Source: Euryodendron excelsum
Lineage: Eukaryota > Streptophyta > Magnoliopsida > Ericales > Pentaphylacaceae
Assembly: GCA_033060915.1 (NCBI GenBank)
Contig: CM065385.1
Location: 18,102,501 to 18,166,500 of the forward strand
Direction: 5' to 3'
Length of the DNA: 64,000 bases
Part shown: positions 34,425-46,519 of the stretch, one piece after another
Numbering within the stretch: the first letter of the stretch is position 1
Layout of the letters: each line of letters opens with the position of its first letter
Translations under genes and position numbers: made by a program
The notes under the pieces: generated by a model
The model's input: only the letters and a program-made list of their open reading frames with translations
What the model was told of the DNA's origin: nothing
Databases searched by the model: none

Positions 34425-34915
34425 AGGATAATGTTTTATAACCAAAAATTTTATGTAAAATTTATGTACAAAATGATGTGATTGAAGTAGAGCCTTTCAA
34501 TTTAAAATAAAACGCATTAGGGTTATAAACAAATCGAGTAGTGAGTTGTTCGAAATTGATTTGAAAACTTTAAGGAGCTTGATTTTAAGCTCGACTTGTT
34601 TAACTTTCGAATTAATCTCCAATGAAATTTAATCAAGTCAATCACGAGCCGAGCTCGATTAGCTTAAATTTTTTGGTATATTTTTGCTTAGAGAAACGAG
34701 TTCAAGTCGAACTTAAAAAATCAACGAGTTTTAAAACGTGTACAACCCTAACTTGTTAATATAATGAGTCAATCTCAAACGAATTTTTAACGAATTAAAC
34801 TCAAGTAATTTGATTTTTTTTATAGCTCTAAACACAACATGATGTCACTTAATTATAACAATATCATTAAAACACAGGATTTTATACTAACTTTCTAGAA
34901 GAATAACATTTTCTT
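34425..34915. mobile_element. Diverged MITE interrupted by a second MITE
   Basis: The left part (GATAATGTTTTATAACC...) and the right part (...GAATAACATTTTC) are inverted-repeat ends related to the element at 13236-13743. Inner landmarks AAAACGCATT and CTTAATTATAACAATATCATT also match that element. The middle is replaced by the block at 34517-34831. Confidence 0.5.
34517..34831. mobile_element. hAT-like MITE nested in the previous one
   Basis: Ends TTAGGGTTATAAAC and, inverted, TTAGAGCTATAAAA. The interior is rich in CGAG and GAGCTCG motifs, as in common plant hAT-type MITEs. Flanking 8-mers match only half, so the target duplication is uncertain. Confidence 0.5.
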
Positions 34916-36030
34916 TTAGAATATATTGGAAGAATATAACATAAATTTTTTATTAGTTTAAACAAAAGGACACGCATATTTGCAAAGTTGACAAATGGAA
35001 CGTGGGCGGAAGTATGTGTAAAACAACGGGCCTGGGGCATGAAAATTTGAAATTCTGGTTAGGTTTTATAATTTTTTGAGTATTTATGGTAAGAAATAAT
35101 GTATTGGCCTTTTCAAACTTTAGAAAAATTTGTTTTAAAATTCAAGAATTTTACCTTTGTGCTCCTCAACAAAATTCATGAGTCTGCCATTGATCAAACA
35201 TGCTAGCAAAATGAACAAAGATAATAGGATCTTCAAATAATAGTTGAAGCATATTAACAAAATAAACATTATAAAATTGACAATTAGGGTGCACTAGTAA
35301 AATGAGCATTCAAAATAAAATTACGGGCACAATATAAAAATTGATGAATTAAAAGTGACATCAAAATCATTAACACATTTCAAAATGTTATTTAGAGAAT
35401 TTTAGCAAAATGGATGTACCTACAATGACTCTTAGATGATGTTAGCAAAATAGACATATTCAAATACACATGTTAAGGATACAAACAAGATGAAGGCATT
35501 TAATAGCAACTCCAATGATACTCTCTATTTTAGAGTATATAATATTACACTATCTATTTTAGAGTTACTTTTGGAGAATAACTCCAACCCTACTCTTTAT
35601 TTTAGTTGATTATTTTAACTAACTTTCATATTTTTAAAAGAAAAATGTTACATGGTATGTCATGTCATCATTATAGTGGTGCCGAGGCATGATGATACGA
35701 CATGCCATGTCATAAAAAAAAAAAGTAAAAACAATGTAACTTTATTTAATTAAAAGTGTCACGTCATCAAAAAGTAAAAAAGGCTAAATTTTATCAATGA
35801 TCATTTTTAGCTAAAAAGTTAAAATGGTCACATTTTGAAAAGTAATAACGTTCATATTTTCAAATAAAAATTATAACGGTCATATTTTTAAATAAAAGTT
35901 ATAGCAGTTATGTTCTCAATACTTATCCATATATAAGGTCATTTTCCCTTCTCATTTTCGTAACTCTCAACCTCTATTTCCTCCTACATTCATTCTTCTA
36001 TTATTCTCTATGGTTGTGTAATCAATAGTT
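34916..36030. other. Intergenic, no gene recognised
   Basis: AT-rich. From about 35510, GCAACTCCAATGATACTC and ACTCCAACCCTACTC motifs may be the 5' end of the PIF/Harbinger element that follows. No clear inverted terminus was established. Confidence 0.4.
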
Positions 36031-36039
36031 TCTTAACAA

Positions 36040-37210
36040 CTATGATTCTGATGACGACGAATTAGAGATGTTAGTGATTACTGTTATGGAAGAAGAAAAG
36101 CTCAATAGTGAGAGACAATTGGAATTACATTGTGGTACCATTGAAGGTCATTCAGTTATTTTTTGTAATTGAGTTTAAATTCACAAATGACTTTATCTAG
36201 ACTATTTTGCTTTAATACTTGTATATCCTCCTAATTTATTTAGGAGGAGGTTCTGAAGGAATCATTCTCTTTTTCTTCATATTTTATCAATGGTGAAAGC
36301 CTATAATCCATATTTCGTCCAAAAAAAGATGCTCTTGGTGTTATTGGCTTATTTTTCTTTCAAAATATGATAGCAACTATGTGGATGTCGCTTATGGAGT
36401 ACTAGTAGATTTTGTGGACGATTACATGAGATTCGGAGAAATCACCGCAATAAAAGAGTCTAAAAAAGTTTATGAAGGCAATGGTTGGAATATTTACTTG
36501 AGGTCACCAACAATAATGACATTGCTAGATTACTAGCAGTAGGTGCTAGTCGTGGGCCTCCTGGGATGTGTGAGAGCATTGATTATATACGTTGGAAGTG
36601 GAAGAATTGTCCGATAGCATGAAAGGTATATAAAATGGTCACGTTCATTAGCCAATGATTATTTTTTGGAGGCTGTGGCTTCAAATGATCTATGGATATG
36701 GCATATCTTTTTAAGTTACCGGGATCTCATAATGACATCAATGTGCCAGAACGCTCTTCCGTCTTCTCTTTCCTTATTAAAGGCCGTGCTTCTCTAGTCA
36801 ATTACTCAGTCAACGAAAATGACTATACAATGAGATGTTATCTTGCCAACGGTATATAACTAAATTGGTCTACATTCATTAAAACAATTCCATCTCCAAA
36901 AGTCAATAAAAAAAACATATTTTGTGAAAGCTTAAGTGTCAACAAAGAAGGCTGTAGAGCGAGTATTTAGAGTGCTTCAAACACGTTTTGCAATTATACG
37001 TGGACTTTCATGTTTTGCATAATATTGCATAATATGTTCATCAAAGGTGAGTGTGATGTTAATGAAATATACTTTAATTATGATGCAATCGATGAAACTC
37101 CTCCTCCATTAGTGTCGAATGAGTGTACTAGTGAACTTTTTGAATTATTCAAACTTTTCATCACATCACAGATAGAGACACTCATTCAAAACTGCAAGCG
37201 GACCTAGTTG
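36040..37210 (+). pseudogene. PIF/Harbinger transposase (ALP1/HARBI1-like), decayed
   Basis: Several frames together follow the order of plant Harbinger nuclease genes. First comes an acidic start (YDSDDDELEML, then MEEEKLNSERQ), then NPYFVQKK, then RLLAVG-type, ASRGPPGMCESIDYIRWKWK and NCPIA. A 'SHNDINV'-type stretch follows near 36725, then a cysteine/leucine-rich segment, TFIKTIPSPK, and FCIILHNMFIKGECDVNE near 37010. Stops and frameshifts are frequent, so no active enzyme is made. In intact relatives the protein is a DDE nuclease that needs a Myb-like partner. The 3' end of the element may have been cut off by the LTR starting at 37386. Confidence 0.8.
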
Positions 37211-38183
37211 AGCACTTGTGGCATCTACATAGAGACTCTTAAGACTTTGTACTGGTTTGTTTGTTTGTTTGTTCGATCGAACTCAATTCATTCACCTTAG
37301 TATGACTTTGGCGTAGTTTGTTTGATTTCAACAATAATCATATTTAAACAAAATATAAGAATAATAAATATTTAGGTACCACAAATGTAAGCACCCCATT
37401 TTTGCCCGCTCGGCAATATTCGGTGACCGGACTCACATTCAAACTGACACAGACACATTCAAGCTCAAACCAATGTAAGCACCCCATTTTTGACTGCTCG
37501 GCAATCTCCGAGTTGACCAAGCTCACTTTCACACATCACAAGCATATTTAGACTCTAAGCTCGCCTTTTTAACTTGAATTTAGTCCACTAGTCGCTCCTC
37601 GGGCCCTTCGGGCCCACTTGAAGCTAAATGACCATTTTGTCCCTAGGCATTTGAACGCCCCGGGAACCACACCGGCTCTAGGTATCAAACCGGTAACTTC
37701 CCGAGAATGCTTCTTATAGTATTTTCAACCTTTCCCTATCTTTCCGGATCATTCCGAGTCAATTCTGGCTAACTCCTAGTGGGCCGGTCTCCTTTTCCGA
37801 CCACACCGGCTCTGGGAATCAAACCGGTAACCTTTGGGAACATTCTAAATAATGTTTCCAAATCCCAAGTCTTCTTCCGGGGCAGTCCAAGTCCGTCCCG
37901 GCAGCTTCCCGATTCGATTGACCGTTTTGCCCCTAAAGGCCCTGTCAACCCTTCCGACACATCTGTTTTGCCCCTCCAGGAAACTATTCTAAGTGTTCCT
38001 GCTCTCTTCCGACCTTCCGGGTCATTCCCGGCTTCTTCAAATCATTCCTGGACTTTTCGGAGTCACTCCTAGTGAAGCCAGACTAAAAATTGCATGGTAG
38101 TCACTAGTACAGGCGCCCAAATCTAGTCAAAGATACGTTGCTTGCCGACCTTAAATATTTCCTAAATGGCTGGCACCACTACT

Positions 38184-38218
38184 AGTGGCGCCAAGCCAAA
38201 AATTGGCCTGGCGCCACT
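38184..38218. repeat. Hairpin upstream of TATA in LTR-A
   Basis: AGTGGCGCCAAGCCAA pairs with 38203-38218 in 15 of 16 positions around a 3-nt loop. Two further GGCGCC-containing half-sites follow before the TATA box. Counterpart of 4215-4273 and 7411-7447. Confidence 0.8.
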
Positions 38219-38284
38219 CCTAGTGGCGCCAATGTAAAATTTGGCCTAGCGCTACTACAACAGGCGCCAGTGTTGTCCAACCTC

Positions 38285-38292
38285 TATAAATA
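38285..38292 (+). promoter_or_regulatory. TATA box of LTR-A
   Basis: TATAAATA, 66 bp after the hairpin. The equivalent octamer is at 43229-43236 (LTR-B) and 56515-56522 (LTR-C), in the shared context GCCTATAAATACAA in B and C. Confidence 0.5.
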
Positions 38293-41200
38293 CAGAGCCT
38301 CTTCCAACGTGAAAAAGGTTCGTCAACTCAGTCTAAAAATCATATAATTCGATATACAGAGCTCGAACACCTACTAAACCCTAGCCTCCTTAGGTTTTCC
38401 AAACCCTAGCCACCATACACAAACTCTAGCCTCATATACACTCCTATACATCCCCATGCACTCATATACTAGCCTTCAACCCTCCTTCGAAGACTTGAAG
38501 AGTTGCAATCTGAAGTTTGAAGCTTGAAGGCGGCTCTTGAAGATTGAAGACGAAGATCAAGACGAAGTCCGAAGAAAGCAAGACGCGCAAAATAAACAAG
38601 ATACAAGGTAGGTTCTCCATTTAAATTTCCACACTTCTCCCCTCTCTCTTCTCTCTCCTGACCCACTTGAGTTTTCTTTATTTTAATCCCCCATCTCTTC
38701 CCCCCCCCCTTTCTTTGCATGCTTGAAACAAGGGGATTCCCAGTCCATGTATAGGATTGGGCTATTGGAGAGTCATCGTGTTGGGGGCTTTCTTCTAGTC
38801 TAACTAAAGACCATGTGGGTCCGGCCCCCTTGACTATGTGGTTAAGCCTTAACCTTGTATGTTCACGACCCCAAAATTGCATTGTGCATATCATGGTCTT
38901 GCATCTTCCAAAAGTCGTTTTCAAAGTTGTTTTCAAAATCATTTTCAAACTTGTTTTCGAAATTGCATCAAAATCTCCTTTTTCAAAACATGTTTTCAAA
39001 ATCACAATCCTAGGGTGATTCTAGCCTTTCCATGGCTAGGGTTGCTTTAGAAAAGTGTTACATTCAAAGTGACCAATATGGTCCATATTTTCAACTCTTG
39101 TTGTTTTCAAAACCGCTTTCCTAAAGTGGTTCTAGCCCTCCTATGGTTAGAATTGCTTTAGGAAAGTGAGATGTTTTTACACTTCCTAGAAACTCTATTT
39201 TCAAAAATCTCTTCCTAAAAATCTTCTTTTTCAACATACTTCTCAAAAACTCTTCTTTCCAAAATTGTTTTCAAAAAACTCCTTCCAAAGATCTATTTTT
39301 CCAAGCTCCCTTTTTTAACCCATTTCCAAAACGCTCTCTTCAAAGTCCACTTTCCAAAAACGTTCCCTAGGTCTCTTTCCTAGAAAAAATCTCTCCAAAA
39401 TTTTTTCTAAAAACTCTCTTTTCAAAATCTCCTTTCTAGAAACTCCCCTCTAGGATTTTCCTTCTAAAATCTTCGTTTCCAAAAACATACTTTCCAAAAC
39501 TCCTTCCTAGGATTCTCTTCTAAAAACTTTCGTTTCCAAAAATGCACCTTCCAAAAACTCTTTTCTTAGAGCCCAAATCAAGCCCTAGAATTCACAATTA
39601 GGAAACTCTAATTTTCTTTCCAAAAACATAATTTTCAAAACTTTGCCCCAAACCTAGGTTTCCAAAATCTTTCGTTTTCTACATCCAAACTATACACATT
39701 CCTAAAACCTCTTTTCTACGTCAAAATTCTACATTTCCAAATGTAGTGTTTCTAAAACTTCCTTTCCCAAATCCATATCAAATCTAGTCTCCCTGTTTAG
39801 GAAACTAGATCCTATCCTCCGTTTTTGGAAACAAAATCAAATCTTTTCTTTTAGAAACCAAATCCAATCCCTTCCTAATCCAAACCTTTCTTAATTCAAA
39901 TTCCTTCCTAAACCATAAGTTTCCTAAACCTAAACTTTAAATCTTTCCTTAAATTTTAAAATCCAAATCTTTCCTAATTTGAATCCTTCATAAACTTCCA
40001 CTTTCCTAAATCTTAAATTTTCAAACCTTCAACACAAAAATCTTTCCTAAATTTTAAAACTCAAAATCTAAATCTTTCCTAATTCAACTCTTTCCTAATT
40101 CTACCTTCTTTCCAAATCTCAACTTTTCAAACCTAAGTTTTCAAATCTTTCTTAAACTCAAACCTTTCCTAAATCTCAAGATTTTCTAAAACTCAAAACT
40201 TTAAAACTTTCTAAATCTTAAACTTTCTAAACTTCAAATATTTCCAAATCCAAAATTTTCTAAACTTAAAACTTTCTTATTTTCAAAACTTCTTTATTTT
40301 CAAAACCTTTCCTTTTTTTCAAAACCTTTCTTAAAATGAAACTTTCTTAATTCTAAAACTTTCTAAACTCAAAACTTTTTTTAATTCAAACCTTTTCTAA
40401 ATCTTTCCTAATTTAAAATATTTCTAAAATTCTAAGCTTTCCAAATTCTAAACCTTTCTTAAACTAAACTTTCCTAATTCAAAACATTTCTAAATTCAAC
40501 ACTTTCCAATTTCAAAACTTTCCTAAAATGAAAACTTTCCTAAGTCGAAAACTTTCCTAATTTGAAAACTTTCCAAAAATGAAACTTTCTTAACTCTAAA
40601 CTTTCCTAAATCGGACCTTTCCTAATTCAAACATTTCCTAAATCCAATATTTCATAATCTCAAGGCCTTTCTAAATTTTCTTTTTCCTAAGTCTAGATTT
40701 CCTAAAACCAAGTTTTCCAAAGTCAAGTATTTTCAAATCTTTCAATCAAAGTTCAATTACTCAATCTTCTAATTCAATTTCCAATTCAATCTCCTTCTTC
40801 AAATCAACTTTTCTATTTTCAATCGGACTCTTGTTCGAACTACAATTGACCTGATTTCTCCAAAAGGATACGTAGGCAACCTTCATAGGTGCGGTCACAA
40901 CGCTTTTCAAACTTTCAATTCCACCCAGATGGGTGCGGTCTTCACATTTTTCAAATCTCAAATTCCAATTTATTTTCAAACTTCCAATTTCAAAATTTCT
41001 ATTTTCAAATTTCTACTTTCAATTTTCAAACTTTCCAATTTCAATTCCATCTCTTCAAATCTATTTTCAAATCAAATCAATTTCAAATCAATCTCTTTCC
41101 AAATCTATTTTTCAATTCTCTTAACCTGCACTTGCATATCATGCATCATGATAATTTATAAACATTGTTTTTCTAAAGTGAATAGGATTGAACGTATGTT

Positions 41201-41677
41201 AATTAAAGACTCTCATAGGTGAATCTAGGATAGATTGACATGTAGGTACCGAAAAGGCGGGGCAGGGTAATGGCTTAGTGCGTCTTCCCTACACGTAACC
41301 AACCTCCGAACCTAGGATCATTGTTTTCGAAAGACCAAAATGGAGTTTTTTTTCAAAAAGGGCTAAATGTTTTCCAAAGGTTGCCAAACAACCTGTTTTC
41401 TTAAAAACCCTCTATTGAGGAGATATTTTCAAAACCTTTTTTTCAAAAACCCTAAGTGTAGTCTTCGGATTATTCTTAGTTTTTAAGTGACCTAACTCAC
41501 CTTAATCAAGTTAGGTGGCGACTCCGAATCTTTTTCAAAAGCCCTTTATTCAAACCAATTTTTCAATTCAAACCTAGTCGCACTCATTCTTTTAGGAGGG
41601 TGAGTTCTAACGAGAGAGTACAGTGTTTTTTCCACTTGTGTGAGTATTCCTCGAGTGCAAAAAATCTGGGCGCAACA

Positions 41678-44600
41678 ACCAGCTTTCTAGACTCAATCTA
41701 GTCAATCAATTGCTTCGTGGGCCCGCTAAGCCTAATAGAAGCAAAACAACCAAAATACCCTTAAGGCATTGTTTTGTCCAATTTCAGTTGGCACATCTTT
41801 TTAAAGATGGTAAGTTCCTATTTCAACCTCAATTCTAATTCCAATTCCAGTCCAAGTCAATTAAACTTAATTCAGCCTGTCTTTCGAGAAAGTTGATCTT
41901 TTAGACGGTAAATCCATCCAACACAACACGTTTACCAAGAAAGCTCCTCGGAACGATAAGTCCCTTCAAACCCGTCAACCGGGATGGTTCACTTTTGGCA
42001 TCTGCTAGCCCACCAACGTAAAATGTCCGTTATTCAACACATCGATCGGAAAAGTACCTAAGGTCCCGAGATGATAAGACCAGCCAACAGCTTGCCAAGA
42101 TTAGGCAATCTTCGGAATGAACACACATTGTCAGAGTGATGGAAACACTCACAAACATCGCAACCGTTAGAATAGCAAAAAGAGTTGTAAATAGGTTGAT
42201 AGTGGGAATTGCCAACAAAACTCTTGTGTAATGAGACTGAAAACGCCTCTTGGTCGTGACACGTTTACCAAAAGATGGGATACCTTTGGAAACCAACTCG
42301 TCAGACACCATCAGAGTGACGGAAACACTTAAAACTTAGATCAACACCAATGCCTACTTAGCCCACTCTGGTAAAAAATAACCAAACTGCCCCTTGGGCC
42401 CTTTCGGTACGCTTTTCGAGAAATTGCTTAAGTCCTCAGAGTGGTAAGTCCAGCCTTTTAAGATTGTCCCAAAGACAATCTAGCACGTTCAAGTGCCTTT
42501 CAGTCAGTTCTAGACTAATTTTGAGAGCGTTCGGTTAAAATGACCATTTTTCTCCTAGAGCACTCCAGGAACCACACCGGCTCTAGGTATCGAACCAGTT
42601 ACCTCCCGAGGATACTTCTTATAGAATTTTCAATCTTCCAGCACCTTTTCAAACCATTCCGAGTCTATTACGGTAAGTCCGGTGCAAAATGACCATTTTG
42701 CCTCTAGTAGGCCGGTCGCCTTTTCCAACCACATCGGCTCTGGGTATGAAACTGGCAATCCCCCAAAACATTCTTAATAGTGTTTCCAACCTTCAAGCAT
42801 TCTCACGAGTCACTCCGAGTCCATTCCAATGTTTCCCCAATTTAGATGATTGTTTTGTCCCAAGTAGGCCAATCACCCTTTTCAATTATTTCAGCACTAG
42901 TTCTCAAGCCATTTACCTCCAAGATACTCTTTTAGAGGTTCCCGTCCATCCCCGGCCTTTTGGATCATTTCTAAACTTTTTGGAGTCACTTCTAGTGGAG
43001 CCAAGCCAAAAATTGCATAGTAGTCACTAGGACAAGCACCCAGATCTTTTACCTTGCGTTTCAAAGGTCAAAAGATACGTTTCTTGGTGCCTTAAAACTT
43101 GTCTAAGTGGCTGGCATCACTAGTAGCGGTGCCAAGCCAATAAATGACCTAGCGCCACTTCTAATGGTGCCAAGCTTCAAAAAGCACTGGCGCCACTACA
43201 ATAGGCGCTAGTTCCTGTTTGGTTTGCCTATAAATACAACCCCTCCTCTAACATAAAAAGGGTCTACAAACTCAGTCCAGAAATTCTGCCTCACTGAAAG
43301 TAGACCTCGAATCCCCTTAAAACCCTAATTCTCTCAAGCCTCCTCAAACCCTAGCCTCCATACACACAAACCCTAGCTTTTATACACTCAATACACTCAA
43401 ATACAAGCCTCCAAATATCCATTAAAGACCAAGTGTTGCATCTTCAAAGCTCTCAAGGTGAAGCAATCAAAGCAAAAAAAAAGAGATAAGGTAGGGTTTC
43501 TAGTTTCGTTTATGCAATTTCCCCTTCTTTTCTCTCACTAAACTCACTTGGATTCTCTTCTATTTTAATCCCCCATCTTCTACCTCCTTTTCTTGCATGT
43601 TTGAAATAAGGGACCTCCTGATTCATACTTAGGAAGGTCTTAGACAGAATCACCATGTCGAGAATTTTCTTTAAGTTCCCTCTAAGACAGTGTGGGTTCG
43701 GTCCCCTTGATTATGTGGTGAAGCTTAACCTTGTATGTTCACGTCCTTATTGCATTATAGTTGTCATGTTCATGCATTATATTCAATATTGCATTCAAAG
43801 TTGTTTTCAAACTTACATTAAAGTTCTCTTTCAAAACTTGCATTCAAAATTTTCTTCTTTCAAACGGGTTTTCAAAACCACAATCTTAAGGTGATTCTAG
43901 CCATTCTATAGTTTGGGTTGTTTTAAGAAAGTGTTATATTCAATGTAACCATCAAGGTCTAAATTTCGGGCATAAGCCCTAAATTGTTTTTATCAAAATC
44001 ACAATATTAAAGTAATTCTAACCATTCCATGATTAGGGTTGCTTTAGAAAAGTGTTACATTCAATGTGATTATTATGGTCCATATTTCAAACCCTAGTTG
44101 TTGTCAAGATCATAACCTTAGAATGGTTCTAATCTTTTCATGGTTAGAATCATTTCAGGAAAGTGAGATATTCCAGAGACTTGCAAAAGTCCATATTCAA
44201 ACCTTCTTCCAAATAGTTTTACAAATCTACTTCCTAAAAACACTTTTCAAAGATTTACTTTCTAAAAACTTTTTGTCTTGAAGTCCAAGTCAAAACCTTA
44301 GAATCCATGATTAGGAAACCCTAATTCCTTTATTAAAATCATGACTTTCTATTTTGCCTCAAATCATAGATTTTCAAAATCCTTTTTTTCACCAAATCAT
44401 GGATTTCAAAGTTCAAGATTTTCAAAACTCAATCTTTCGAATTTCATGTCAAATCAAATCTTTAAATTTAAGAAACAAAATCAAATCATCTATTTTTGAA
44501 AATAAAATCCAATCTTCAACTTTAGGAAATAAAAATCAAATCTTTCCTAATTCTAATCTTTCCTAATTTCAAACTTTCAAACTTTTCTTAATTTCAAACT

Positions 44601-45969
44601 TCCAAATCTTTCTAAATTTCAAATCTTTCTAAGTTCAGATATTTCTAAATTCAAAACTTTTCAAATTCAAATATTTCCAAAATTAACTCTTTCCTAAAAT
44701 AGAACTTTCTTAATTCAAAACTTTCCTAATTTGAACTTTTCTAATTCAAAACTTTCCTAAAATAGAACCTTCTAAATTCAAAACTTTTCTAAAATCTAAC
44801 TTTCTAAAATTAAACATTTCTATTTCAAGTGCGTGTTTCAACCTTAGATTGCATAAACCTAGAAGGCCAAACCCTAGTTCAACCCTAACCCTAAAGTTAG
44901 AAGGCCTTAATTCTTTTCTAAATCAAGATGGTTTTCAAACATCAATCTAAGTTAAGCTGATTTCAAAGCTCAACTCAATATTTCCAAATCAAGTTTAAGT
45001 TCTACTTTAAAGTTCAATTTCAAATCATTAAGTTCAACTTCAAATCAAAGTTAATTCCAAGTTCGATTTCGAATCAAAGTCAATTTTAAATCAAAGTTTA
45101 AAGTTCAATTTCTAATCTTCCAATCAAAATTCAATTAAAACTCTTTTCAAGTCAAAACTTTCAAAGGCCTCAAAGTGTCTTTTCAAATCAAACAAGACCC
45201 CGAAGTGCCTATTTCAAATCGAACTCTGAGTCCGAACTACGACTGACCTAATTCCCAACAAAGGGAAACGTAGGTAACCCTTATGGGTGCGGTCGTAACC
45301 CTTATGGGTGCGGTCGTAACCCTTTTTCAAGTTTTCAATTCCACAATCTTTTTTAAGTTTTCAATTTCCACAACCTTTTTTACGTTGCAAATCCCCTCTT
45401 CAAATCTATTTTTAAAATCAAATTCTTTTCTTGTACTTGCATGTTATGCATCATATCAAACCTCTTTCTAAAATTTTCAATGTGGATATAATTGGACATT
45501 AGATAACCGGAGATTCTGAATTAGTGAATCTAGGGTGAAGAGACATATAGGTACCGCAAGGCCGGATAGAGTGATAGCTTAGTATATCTTCTCTATACAT
45601 AACCAATCTCCGAGCCTAGAATCACTGTTTTTAAAAGACAAAAAATGGAGTTATTTTTCAAAAAGGGATTAAATCTTTTCAAAGGTTGCCAAACAACCTG
45701 TTTTCTTAAAAACCCTTTCTTGAGGAAGTTTTCCAAAACCTTTTAAAAACCCTGAGTTTAATCTTTGGATTACATTTAGTTTTAGGTGACCTAACTCACC
45801 TTAACAAAGTTAGGTGGTAACTCCAAATCTTTTCCAAAAACCCTCATTCAAGTCATTTTTTAATTCAAATCTAGTTGCACCCGTCCTTCTAGGAAGATGA
45901 GTTCTAATGAGAAAGTACTGTATTTTTCTCACATGTGTTTTCTCGAGTGTAAAAAATCAAGGCGCGACA
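41678..45969 (+). mobile_element. Ogre/Tat-like gypsy LTR, 5' LTR of element 2 (LTR-B)
   Basis: Lacks the first ~106 bp of the family consensus. It begins at the CTTTCTAGACTCAATC block that in LTR-C lies about 100 bp after the TGTAAGC start. It then follows the family order: CACTCACAAAC subrepeats, CACACCGGCTCTAGG boxes at about 42571 and 42729, a degenerate hairpin (43110-43170), TATA (43229), body, end GGCGCGACA. It is followed at 45972 by a primer-binding site, so it acts as the 5' LTR of the element whose internal region runs to 54861. Confidence 0.75.
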
Positions 45970-45971
45970 GC

Positions 45972-45990
45972 TGGCGACTCCACTGGGGAC
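45972..45990 (+). other. Primer-binding site of element 2
   Basis: TGGCGACTCCACTGGGGAC starts two bases after the LTR end. This wording is characteristic of Ogre/Tat-type gypsy elements, for which a tRNA-Arg primer is described. The tRNA match itself was not verified. Confidence 0.7.
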
Positions 45991-46467
45991 ACTTAAAGGC
46001 TTAGGCTATTATCATATTTTTTCACCTTTCACTCATCTAGAATATTTGATTAATTAGTCTATTTCCATCCACTTCAAAATTTTCAAAATCAAACGTTTCA
46101 AAGTTGTTTTCAAAAAATGTCATCGCTTACATTCAAATCATATTCAATCATTTTATCATGCATTAAGTTTGTCATTAAAGTATTGACTTTTTGTATTTTA
46201 TTTTGTAGGTTGACCATGTTCACGTTAACTTTTATTGTTTATATAAATTGCAATGAATGATAAGATAGAATAGACAAGATAGATGAGAGTTGTTGGGGCC
46301 TTTCCTCTGCTTTTTAAAATTTCACACACGCACTACACGTGTACTTGCATTTGCATATTTGTATTATTACTTGATTATGACCCTTCTAGTTAGAAGGGGG
46401 GACATTACTTTGGTTGTAGGCGAATGTTGTGTCAGTTTCTTAGCCTATGGCCTCATGATGCCACACT

Positions 46468-46468
<1 letters not shown>

Positions 46469-46517
<49 letters not shown>
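46469..46517. repeat. Poly(C)39-poly(A)10 tract
   Basis: 39 consecutive Cs directly followed by 10 As, in the internal region of element 2. The Pro-rich frame across it is an artefact. Confidence 0.95.

Positions 46518-46519
<2 letters not shown>

Larger units (their letters stand above)
37386..41677 (+). mobile_element. Ogre/Tat-like gypsy LTR, complete (LTR-A)
   Basis: Starts TGTAAGCACCCCATTTTTG and ends GGGCGCAACA, so it has TG...CA ends. The first 88 bp are tandemly duplicated (TGTAAGCACC at 37386 and 37474). Downstream are ACCGGCTCTNGG subrepeats (37664, 37801), a hairpin (38184-38218), TATA box (38285-38292), a long TTTTCNAAA-rich body, the TTAGGTGGCGACTCC box near 41512 and the end. 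It is followed directly by LTR-B without a primer-binding site. Length is about 4.2-4.3 kb, in the range reported for Ogre-type LTRs. Open frames inside are low complexity. Confidence 0.75.

Noticed and set aside
38469..39005. 178-residue minus-strand frame in LTR-A
   Set aside because: It lies antisense inside a repetitive LTR and shows Lys/Thr-rich low complexity. The equivalent positions of the other LTRs are not open.
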